From the NCBI GenBank assembly GCA_037893225.1, contig JAZGUH010000326.1, positions 3,410,001 through 3,474,000 on the forward strand: a stretch of DNA of 64,000 nt, in the 5' to 3' direction. Below the pieces are notes generated by a model. The model saw only the letters and a list, made by a program, of their open reading frames with translations. It made no database searches and was not told the origin of the DNA. Source of the stretch: Hippasteria phrygiana (Eukaryota > Echinodermata > Asteroidea > Valvatida > Goniasteridae). Below are positions 51,189-62,408 of this stretch, piece by piece; within the stretch, counting starts at the first letter, position 1, and the number at the start of each line of letters is the position of its first letter. The position numbers and the translations under genes are program-made.

Positions 51189-54100
51189 GAAGCTGGCGAT
51201 TGTCTGAAATTGTTGCGCTAGATCTAAGCTACCCATACGTGTGAAAATTGCTGGATTTGGTCAATATCCCATTCAATTATGAACAGGGAAAGGAGGGGCG
51301 TTCATCTGAAAATGTGGCAAACGTTAAGCAGCCACAATGCAGTAAATGGGAGAACGCACACAGAGTTCACGGGAAGAAATTAGGTGCGAGGTTTGAATTT
51401 TCTCGAAGAGTTCCAACGCTTTGAAGCTGGCGATTGTCTCAAATTGTTGCGCTAGATCTAAGCTACCCATACGTGTGAAAATTGCTGGATTTGGTCAATA
51501 TCCCATTCAATTATGAACAGGGAAAGGAGGGGCGTTCATCTGAAAATGTGGCAAACGTTAAGCAGTCACAATACAGAATCGGAAGAACGCACACAGAGTT
51601 CACGGGAAGAAATTTGTTGCGAGGTTTGAATTTTCTCGAAGAGTTCTAACGCTGTGAAGCTGGCGATTGTCTCAAATTGTTGAGCTAGATCTAAGCTACC
51701 CATACGTGTGAAAATTGCTGGATTTGGTCATTATCCCATTCAATTATGAACAGGGAAAGGAGGGGCGTTCATCTGAAAATGTGGCAAACGTTAAGCAGCC
51801 ACAATGCAGTAAAAGGGAGAACGCACACAGAGTTCACGGGAAGAAATTTGTTGCGAGGTTTGAATTTTATCGAAGAGTTCTAACGCTGTGAAGCTGGCGA
51901 TTGTCTCAAATTGTTGCGCTAGATCTAAGCTACCAATACGTGTGAAAATTGCTGGATTTGGTCAATATCCCATTCAATTATGAACAGGGAAAGGAGGGGC
52001 GTTCATCTGAAATTGTTGCAAACGTTAAGCAGTCACAATGCAGTAAACGGGAGAACGCACACAGAGTTCACGGGAAGAAATTAGGTGCGAGGTTTGAATT
52101 TTCTCGAAGAGTTCTAACGCTGTGAAGCTGGCGATGGTCTCAAATTGTTGCGCTAGATCTAAGCTACCCATACGTGTGAAAATTACTGGATTTGGTCAAT
52201 ATCCCATTCAATTATGAACAGGGAAAGGAGGGGCGTTCATCTGAAAATGTGGCAAACGTTAAGCAGTCACAATGCAGTAAACGGAAGAACGCACACAGAG
52301 TTCACAGGAAGAAATTTGTTGCGAGGTTTGAATTTTCTCGAAGAGTTCTAACGCTGTGAAGCTGGCGATGGTCTGAAATTGTTGCGCTATATCTGAGCTA
52401 CCCATTCGTGTGAAAATTACTGGATTTGGTCAATATCCCATTCAATTATGAACAGGGAAAGGAGGGGCGTTCATCTGAAAATGTGGCAAACGTTAAGCAG
52501 TCACAATGCAGTAAACGGAAGAACGCACACAGAGTTCACAGGAAGAAATTTGTTGCGAGGTTTGAATTTTCTCGAAGAGTTCTAACGCTGTGAAGCTGGT
52601 GATGGTCTCAAATTGTTGCGCTATATCTAAGCTACCAATACGTGTAAACATTACTGGATTTGGTCAATATACCAGTCAATTATGAACAGGGAAAGGAGGG
52701 GCGTTCATCTGAAAATATGGCAAACGTCAAGCAGTCACAATACAGAATCGGAAGAACGCACACAGAGTTCACGGGAAGAAATTTGTTGCGAGGTTTGAAT
52801 TTTCTCGAAGAGTTCTAACGCTGTGAAGCTGGCGATGGTCTCAAATTGTTGCGCTAGATCTAAGCTACCCATACGTGTGAAAATTGCTGGATTTGGTCAA
52901 TATCCCATTCAATTATGAATAGGGAAAGGAGGGGCGTTCATCTGAAAATGTGGCAAACGTTAAGCAGCCACAATGCAGTAAACGGGAGAACGCACACAGA
53001 GTTCACGGGAAGAAATTAGGTGCGAGGTTTGAATTTTCTCGAAGAGTTCTAACGCTGTGAAGCTGGCGATGGTCTCAAATTGTTGCGCTAGATCTAAGCT
53101 ACCCATACGTGTAAAAATTACTTGATTTGGTCAATACACCATTCAATTATGAACAGGGCAAGGAGGGGCGTTCATCTGAAAATGTGGCAAACGTTAAGCA
53201 GTCACAATGCAGTAAACGGAAGAACGCACACAGAGTTCACAGGAAGAAATTAGTTGCGAGGTTTGAATTTTCTCGAAGAGTTCTAACGCTGTGAAGCTGG
53301 CGATGGTCTCAAATTGTTGCGCTAGATCTAAGCTACCCATATGTGTGAAAATTACTGGATTTTGTCAATATCCCATTCAATTATGAACAGGGAAAGGAGG
53401 GGCGTTCATCTGAAAATATGGCAAACGTTAAGCAGTCACAATACAGTAAACGGAAGAACGCAAACAGAGTTCATAGGAAGAAATTTGTTGCGAGGTTTGA
53501 ATTTTCTGGAAGAGTTCTAACGCTGTGAAGCTGGCGATTGTCTGAAATTGTTGCGCTAGATCTAAGCTACCCATACGTGTGAAAATTGCTGGATTTGGTC
53601 AATATCCCATTCAATTATGAACAGGGAAAGGAGGGGCGTTCATCAGAAAATGTGGCAAACGTTAAGCAGTCACAATACAGAATCGGAAGAACGCACACAG
53701 AGTTCACGGGAAGAAATTTGTTGCGAGGTTTGAATTTTCTCGAAGAGTTCTAACGCTGTGAAGCTGGCGATTGTCTCAAATTGTTGAGCTAGATCTAAGC
53801 TACCCATACGTGTGAAAATTGCTGGATTTGGTCATTATCCCATTCAATTATGAACAGGGAAAGGAGGGGCGTTCATCTGAAAATGTGGCAAACGTTAAGC
53901 AGCCACAATGCAGTAAAAGGGAGAACGCACACAGAGTTCACGGGAAGAAATTTGTTGCGAGGTTTGAATTTTATCGAAGAGTTCTAACGCTGTGAAGCTG
54001 GCGATTGTCTCAAATTGTTGCGCTAGATCTAAGCTACCAATACGTGTGAAAATTGCTGGATTTGGTCAATATCCCATTCAATTATGAACAGGGAAAGGAG

Positions 54101-56564
54101 GGGCGTTCATCTGAAATTGTGGCAAACGTTAAGCAGTCACAATGCAGTAAACGGGAGAACGCACACAGAGTTCACAGGAAGAAATTAGGTGCGAGGTTTG
54201 AATTTTCTCGAAGAGTTCTAACGCTGTGAAGCTGGCGATGGTCTCAAATTGTTGCGCTAGATCTAAGCTACCCATACGTGTGAAAATTACTGGATTTGGT
54301 CAATATCCCATTCAATTATGAACAGGGAAAGGAGGGGCGTTCATCTGAAAATGTGGCAAACGTTAAGCAGTCACAATGCAGTAAACGGAAGAACGCACAC
54401 AGAGTTCACAGGAAGAAATTTGTTGCGAGGTTTGAATTTTCTCGAAGAGTTCTAACGCTGTGAAGCTGGCGATGGTCTGAAATTGTTGCGCTATATCTGA
54501 GCTACCCATTCGTGTGAAAATTACTGGATTTGGTCAATATCCCATTCAATTATGAACAGGGAAAGGAGGGGCGTTCATCTGAAAATGTGGCAAACGTTAA
54601 GCAGTCACAATGCAGTAAACGGAAGAACGCACACAGAGTTCACAGGAAGAAATTTGTTGCGAGGTTTGAATTTTCTCGAAGAGTTCTAACGCTGTGAAGC
54701 TGGTGATGGTCTCAAATTGTTGCGCTATATCTAAGCTACCAATACGTGTAAACATTACTGGATTTGGTCAATATACCAGTCAATTATGAACAGGGAAAGG
54801 AGGGGCGTTCATCTGAAAATATGGCAAACGTCAAGCAGTCACAATACAGAATCGGAAGAACGCACACAGAGTTCACGGGAAGAAATTTGTTGCGAGGTTT
54901 GAATTTTCTCGAAGAGTTCTAACGCTGTGAAGCTGGCGATTGTCTGAAATTGTTGCGCTAGATCTAAGCTACCCATACGTGTGAAAATTGCTGGATTTGG
55001 TCAATATCCCATTCAATTATGAACAGGGAAAGGAGGGGCGTTCATCTGAAAATGTGGCAAACGTTAAGCAGTCACAATGCAGTAAACGGGAGAACGCACA
55101 CAGAGTTCACGGGAAGAAATTAGGTGCGAGGTTTGAATTTTCTCGAAGAGTTCTAACGCTGTGAAGCTGGCGATGGTCTCAAATTGTTGCGCTAGATCTA
55201 AGCTACCCATACGTGTGAAAATTACTGGATTTGGTCAATATCCCATTCAATTATGAACAGGGAAAGGAGGGGCGTTCATCTGAAAATGTGGCAAACGTTA
55301 AGCAGTCACAATGCAGTAAACGGAAGAACGCACACAGAGTTCACAGGAAGAAATTTGTTGCGAGGTTTGAATTTTCTCGAAGAGTTCTAACGCTGTGAAG
55401 CTGGTGATGGTCTCAAATTGTTGCGCTATATCTAAGCTACCAATACGTGTAAACATTACTGGATTTGGTCAATATACCAGTCAATTATGAACAGGGAAAG
55501 GAGGGGCGTTCATCTGAAAATATGGCAAACGTCAAGCAGTCACAATACAGAATCGGAAGAACGCACACAGAGTTCACGGGAAGAAATTTTTTGCGAGGTT
55601 TGAATTTTCTCGAAGAGTTCTAACGCTGTGAAGCTGGCGATTGTCTGAAATTGTTGCGCTAGATCTAAGCTACCCATACGTGTGAAAATTGCTGGATTTG
55701 GTCAATATCCCATTCAATTATGAACAGGGAAAGGAGGGGCGTTCATCTGAAAATGTGGCAAACGTTAAGCAGCCACAATGCAGTAAATGGGAGAACGCAC
55801 ACAGAGTTCACGGGAAGAAATTAGGTGCGAGGTTTGAATTTTCTCGAAGAGTTCCAACGCTTTGAAGCTGGCGATTGTCTCAAATTGTTGCGCTAGATCT
55901 AAGCTACCCATACGTGTGAAAATTGCTGGATTTGGTCAATATCCCATTCAATTATGAACAGGGAAAGGAGGGGCGTTCATCTGAAAATGTGGCAAACGTT
56001 AAGCAGTCACAATACAGAATCGGAAGAACGCACACAGAGTTCACGGGAAGAAATTTGTTGCGAGGTTTGAATTTTCTCGAAGAGTTCTAACGCTGTGAAG
56101 CTGGCGATTGTCTCAAATTGTTGAGCTAGATCTAAGCTACCCATACGTGTGAAAATTGCTGGATTTGGTCATTATCCCATTCAATTATGAACAGGGAAAG
56201 GAGGGGCGTTCATCTGAAAATGTGGCAAACGTTAAGCAGCCACAATGCAGTAAAAGGGAGAACGCACACAGAGTTCACGGGAAGAAATTTGTTGCGAGGT
56301 TTGAATTTTATCGAAGAGTTCTAACGCTGTGAAGCTGGCGATTGTCTCAAATTGTTGCGCTAGATCTAAGCTACCAATACGTGTGAAAATTGCTGGATTT
56401 GGTCAATATCCCATTCAATTATGAACAGGGAAAGGAGGGGCGTTCATCTGAAATTGTGGCAAACGTTAAGCAGTCACAATGCAGTAAACGGGAGAACGCA
56501 CACAGAGTTCACGGGAAGAAATTAGGTGCGAGGTTTGAATTTTCTCGAAGAGTTCTAACGCTGT
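50956..56564 (+). repeat. 24-unit duplication, copy 2, 5,609 bp
   Basis: Units start at 50956, 51189, 51423, 51656, 51890, 52124, 52358, 52592, 52825, 53059, 53293, 53527, 53760, 53994, 54228, 54462, 54696, 54929, 55163, 55397, 55630, 55864, 56097 and 56331. It carries the same four marks as copy 1, including AAATTGTTGC near 52013 and GAATAGGG near 52918. The final K is followed by an intact B at 56565. Confidence 0.9.
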
Positions 56565-56798
56565 GAAGCTGGCGATGGTCTCAAATTGTTGCGCTAGATC
56601 TAAGCTACCCATACGTGTGAAAATTACTGGATTTGGTCAATATCCCATTCAATTATGAACAGGGAAAGGAGGGGCGTTCATCTGAAAATGTGGCAAACGT
56701 TAAGCAGTCACAATGCAGTAAACGGAAGAACGCACACAGAGTTCACAGGAAGAAATTTGTTGCGAGGTTTGAATTTTCTCGAAGAGTTCTAACGCTGT

Positions 56799-58902
56799 GA
56801 AGCTGGCGATGGTCTGAAATTGTTGCGCTATATCTGAGCTACCCATTCGTGTGAAAATTACTGGATTTGGTCAATATCCCATTCAATTATGAACAGGGAA
56901 AGGAGGGGCGTTCATCTGAAAATGTGGCAAACGTTAAGCAGTCACAATGCAGTAAACGGAAGAACGCACACAGAGTTCACAGGAAGAAATTTGTTGCGAG
57001 GTTTGAATTTTCTCGAAGAGTTCTAACGCTGTGAAGCTGGTGATGGTCTCAAATTGTTGCGCTATATCTAAGCTACCAATACGTGTAAACATTACTGGAT
57101 TTGGTCAATATACCAGTCAATTATGAACAGGGAAAGGAGGGGCGTTCATCTGAAAATATGGCAAACGTCAAGCAGTCACAATACAGAATCGGAAGAACGC
57201 ACACAGAGTTCACGGGAAGAAATTTGTTGCGAGGTTTGAATTTTCTCGAAGAGTTCTAACGCTGTGAAGCTGGCGATTGTCTGAAATTGTCGCGCTAGAT
57301 CTAAGCTACCCATACGTGTGAAAATTGCTGGATTTGGTCAATATCCCATTCAATTATGAACAGGGAAAGGAGGGGCGTTCATCTGAAAATGTGGCAAACG
57401 TTAAGCAGTCACAATGCGGTAAACGGGAGAACGCACACAGAGTTCACGGTAAGAAATTAGGTGCGAGGTTTGAATTTTCTCGAAGAGTTCTAACGCTGTG
57501 AAGCTGGCGATGGTCTCAAATTGTTGCGCTAGATCTAAGCTACCCATACGTGTGAAAATTACTGGATTTGGTCAATATCCCATTCAATTATGAACAGGGA
57601 AAGGAGGGGCGTTCATCTGAAAATGTGGCAAACGTTAAGCAGTCACAATGCAGTAAACGGAAGAACGCACACAGAGTTCACAGGAAGAAATTTGTTGCGA
57701 GGTTTGAATTTTCTCGAAGAGTTCTAACGCTGTGAAGCTGGCGATTGTCTGAAATTGTTGCGCTAGATCTAAGCTACCCATACGTGTGAAAATTGCTGGA
57801 TTTGGTCAATATCCCATTCAATTATGAACAGGGAAAGGAGGGGCGTTCATCTGAAAATGTGGCAAACGTTAAGCAGCCACAATGCAGTAAATGGGAGAAC
57901 GCACACAGAGTTCACGGGAAGAAATTAGGTGCGAGGTTTGAATTTTCTCGAAGAGTTCCAACGCTTTGAAGCTGGCGATTGTCTCAAATTGTTGCGCTAG
58001 ATCTAAGCTACCCATACGTGTGAAAATTGCTGGATTTGGTCAATATCCCATTCAATTATGAACAGGGAAAGGAGGGGCGTTCATCTGAAAATGTGGCAAA
58101 CGTTAAGCAGTCACAATACAGAATCGGAAGAACGCACACAGAGTTCACGGGAAGAAATTTGTTGCGAGGTTTGAATTTTCTCGAAGAGTTCTAACGCTGT
58201 GAAGCTGGCGATTGTCTCAAATTGTTGAGCTAGATCTAAGCTACCCATACGTGTGAAAATTGCTGGATTTGGTCATTATCCCATTCAATTATGAACAGGG
58301 AAAGGAGGGGCGTTCATCTGAAAATGTGGCAAACGTTAAGCAGCCACAATGCAGTAAAAGGGAGAACGCACACAGAGTTCACGGGAAGAAATTTGTTGCG
58401 AGGTTTGAATTTTATCGAAGAGTTCTAACGCTGTGAAGCTGGCGATTGTCTCAAATTGTTGCGCTAGATCTAAGCTACCAATACGTGTGAAAATTGCTGG
58501 ATTTGGTCAATATCCCATTCAATTATGAACAGGGAAAGGAGGGGCGTTCATCTGAAATTGTGGCAAACGTTAAGCAGTCACAATGCAGTAAACGGGAGAA
58601 CGCACACAGAGTTCACGGGAAGAAATTAGGTGCGAGGTTTGAATTTTCTCGAAGAGTTCTAACGCTGTGAAGCTGGCGATGGTCTCAAATTGTTGCGCTA
58701 GATCTAAGCTACCCATACGTGTGAAAATTACTGGATTTGGTCAATATCCCATTCAATTATGAACAGGGAAAGGAGGGGCGTTCATCTGAAAATGTGGCAA
58801 ACGTTAAGCAGTCACAATGCAGTAAACGGAAGAACGCACACAGAGTTCACAGGAAGAAATTTGTTGCGAGGTTTGAATTTTCTCGAAGAGTTCTAACGCT
58901 GT
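56799..58902 (+). repeat. 9-unit HOR, N-C-G-B-H-I-J-K-B, 2,104 bp
   Basis: Units start at 56799, 57033, 57266, 57500, 57734, 57968, 58201, 58435 and 58669. Compared with the 10-unit HOR, only Ct is missing: B (57500) runs straight into H (57734). G carries two private changes, TGTCGCGCT at about 57290 and GCGGTAAACG at about 57416, plus CACGGTAAG near 57446. Confidence 0.88.
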
Positions 58903-61006
58903 GAAGCTGGCGATGGTCTGAAATTGTTGCGCTATATCTGAGCTACCCATTCGTGTGAAAATTACTGGATTTGGTCAATATCCCATTCAATTATGAACAG
59001 GGAAAGGAGGGGCGTTCATCTGAAAATGTGGCAAACGTTAAGCAGTCACAATGCAGTAAACGGAAGAACGCACACAGAGTTCACAGGAAGAAATTTGTTG
59101 CGAGGTTTGAATTTTCTCGAAGAGTTCTAACGCTGTGAAGCTGGTGATGGTCTCAAATTGTTGCGCTATATCTAAGCTACCAATACGTGTAAACATTACT
59201 GGATTTGGTCAATATACCAGTCAATTATGAACAGGGAAAGGAGGGGCGTTCATCTGAAAATATGGCAAACGTCAAGCAGTCACAATACAGAATCGGAAGA
59301 ACGCACACAGAGTTCACGGGAAGAAATTTGTTGCGAGGTTTGAATTTTCTCGAAGAGTTCTAACGCTGTGAAGCTGGCGATTGTCTGAAATTGTCGCGCT
59401 AGATCTAAGCTACCCATACGTGTGAAAATTGCTGGATTTGGTCAATATCCCATTCAATTATGAACAGGGAAAGGAGGGGCGTTCATCTGAAAATGTGGCA
59501 AACGTTAAGCAGTCACAATGCGGTAAACGGGAGAACGCACACAGAGTTCACGGGAAGAAATTAGGTGCGAGGTTTGAATTTTCTCGAAGAGTTCTAACGC
59601 TGTGAAGCTGGCGATGGTCTCAAATTGTTGCGCTAGATCTAAGCTACCCATACGTGTGAAAATTACTGGATTTGGTCAATATCCCATTCAATTATGAACA
59701 GGGAAAGGAGGGGCGTTCATCTGAAAATGTGGCAAACGTTAAGCAGTCACAATGCAGTAAACGGAAGAACGCACACAGAGTTCACAGGAAGAAATTTGTT
59801 GCGAGGTTTGAATTTTCTCGAAGAGTTCTAACGCTGTGAAGCTGGTGATGGTCTCAAATTGTTGCGCTATATCTAAGCTACCAATACGTGTAAACATTAC
59901 TGGATTTGGTCAATATACCAGTCAATTATGAACAGGGAAAGGAGGGGCGTTCATCTGAAAATATGGCAAACGTCAAGCAGTCACAATACAGAATCGGAAG
60001 AACGCACACAGAGTTCACGGGAAGAAATTTGTTGCGAGGTTTGAATTTTCTCGAAGAGTTCTAACGCTGTGAAGCTGGCGATTGTCTGAAATTGTTGCGC
60101 TAGATCTAAGCTACCCATACGTGTGAAAATTGCTGGATTTGGTCAATATCCCATTCAATTATGAACAGGGAAAGGAGGGGCGTTCATCTGAAAATGTGGC
60201 AAACGTTAAGCAGTCACAATGCAGTAAACGGGAGAACGCACACAGAGTTCACGGGAAGAAATTAGGTGCGAGGTTTGAATTTTCTCGAAGAGTTCTAACG
60301 CTGTGAAGCTGGCGATGGTCTCAAATTGTTGCGCTAGATCTAAGCTACCCATACGTGTGAAAATTACTGGATTTGGTCATTATCCCATTCAATTATGAAC
60401 AGGGAAAGGAGGGGCGTTCATCTGAAAATGTGGCAAACGTTAAGCAGCCACAATGCAGTAAAAGGGAGAACGCACACAGAGTTCACGGGAAGAAATTTGT
60501 TGCGAGGTTTGAATTTTATCGAAGAGTTCTAACGCTGTGAAGCTGGCGATTGTCTCAAATTGTTGCGCTAGATCTAAGCTACCAATACGTGTGAAAATTG
60601 CTGGATTTGGTCAATATCCCATTCAATTATGAACAGGGAAAGGAGGGGCGTTCATCTGAAATTGTGGCAAACGTTAAGCAGTCACAATGCAGTAAACGGG
60701 AGAACGCACACAGAGTTCACGGGAAGAAATTAGGTGCGAGGTTTGAATTTTCTCGAAGAGTTCTAACGCTGTGAAGCTGGCGATGGTCTCAAATTGTTGC
60801 GCTAGATCTAAGCTACCCATACGTGTGAAAATTACTGGATTTGGTCAATATCCCATTCAATTATGAACAGGGAAAGGAGGGGCGTTCATCTGAAAATGTG
60901 GCAAACGTTAAGCAGTCACAATGCAGTAAACGGAAGAACGCACACAGAGTTCACAGGAAGAAATTTGTTGCGAGGTTTGAATTTTCTCGAAGAGTTCTAA
61001 CGCTGT
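58903..61006 (+). repeat. 9-unit HOR, N-C-G-B-C-G-B/J-K-B, 2,104 bp
   Basis: Units start at 58903, 59137, 59370, 59604, 59838, 60071, 60305, 60539 and 60773. The C-G-B triplet appears twice, and the second B is a B/J hybrid that skips Ct-H-I. The first G has the private TGTCGCGCT and GCGGTAAACG of the previous HOR; the second G does not. Confidence 0.87.
60305..60538 (+). repeat. Hybrid unit B/J, deletion scar
   Basis: The 5' part is B (GATGGTCTC, TTGCGCTAG, ATTACTGG to 60366). The 3' part is J (TCATTATCCC from 60380, GCAGCCAC, GTAAAAGGG, TTTTATCG) and is followed by K. The switch window is 13 bp. The normal path B-Ct-H-I-J is reduced to one unit. Confidence 0.85.
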
Positions 61007-62408
61007 GAAGCTGGCGATGGTCTGAAATTGTTGCGCTATATCTGAGCTACCCATTCGTGTGAAAATTACTGGATTTGGTCAATATCCCATTCAATTATGA
61101 ACAGGGAAAGGAGGGGCGTTCATCTGAAAATGTGGCAAACGTTAAGCAGTCACAATGCAGTAAACGGAAGAACGCACACAGAGTTCACAGGAAGAAATTT
61201 GTTGCGAGGTTTGAATTTTCTCGAAGAGTTCTAACGCTGTGAAGCTGGTGATGGTCTCAAATTGTTGCGCTATATCTAAGCTACCAATACGTGTAAACAT
61301 TACTGGATTTGGTCAATATACCAGTCAATTATGAACAGGGAAAGGAGGGGCGTTCATCTGAAAATATGGCAAACGTCAAGCAGTCACAATACAGAATCGG
61401 AAGAACGCACACAGAGTTCACGGGAAGAAATTTGTTGCGAGGTTTGAATTTTCTCGAAGAGTTCTAACGCTGTGAAGCTGGCGATTGTCTGAAATTGTTG
61501 CGCTAGATCTAAGCTACCCATACGTGTGAAAATTGCTGGATTTGGTCAATATCCCATTCAATTATGAACAGGGAAAGGAGGGGCGTTCATCTGAAAATGT
61601 GGCAAACGTTAAGCAGTCACAATGCGGTAAACGGGAGAACGCACACAGAGTTCACGGGAAGAAATTAGGTGCGAGGTTTGAATTTTCTCGAAGAGTTCTA
61701 ACGCTGTGAAGCTGGCGATGGTCTCAAATTGTTGCGCTAGATCTAAGCTACCCATACGTGTGAAAATTACTGGATTTGGTCAATATCCCATTCAATTATG
61801 AACAGGGAAAGGAGGGGCGTTCATCTGAAAATGTGGCAAACGTTAAGCAGTCACAATGCAGTAAACGGAAGAACGCACACAGAGTTCACAGGAAGAAATT
61901 TGTTGCGAGGTTTGAATTTTCTCGAAGAGTTCTAACGCTGTGAAGCTGGTGATGGTCTCAAATTGTTGCGCTATATCTAAGCTACCAATACGTGTAAACA
62001 TTACTGGATTTGGTCAATATACCAGTCAATTATGAACAGGGAAAGGAGGGGCGTTCATCTGAAAATATGGCAAACGTCAAGCAGTCACAATACAGAATCG
62101 GAAGAACGCACACAGAGTTCACGGGAAGAAATTTTGTGCGAGGTTTGAATTTTCTCGAAGAGTTCTAACGCTGTGAAGCTGGCGATTGTCTGAAATTGTT
62201 GCGCTAGATCTAAGCTACCCATACGTGTGAAAATTGCTGGATTTGGTCAATATCCCATTCAATTATGAACAGGGAAAGGAGGGGCGTTCATCTGAAAATG
62301 TGGCAAACGTTAAGCAGCCACAATGCAGTAAATGGGAGAACGCACACAGAGTTCACGGGAAGAAATTAGGTGCGAGGTTTGAATTTTCTCGAAGAGTTCC
62401 AACGCTTT
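61007..62408 (+). repeat. Truncated HOR N-C-G-B-Ct-H
   Basis: Units start at 61007, 61241, 61474, 61708, 61942 and 62175. G has GCGGTAAACG but not TGTCGCGCT. Ct has the variant AAATTTTGTGCG in place of ATTTTTTGCG. H then leads to an A2-type unit, as in the 15-unit HOR, rather than to I. Confidence 0.86.
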
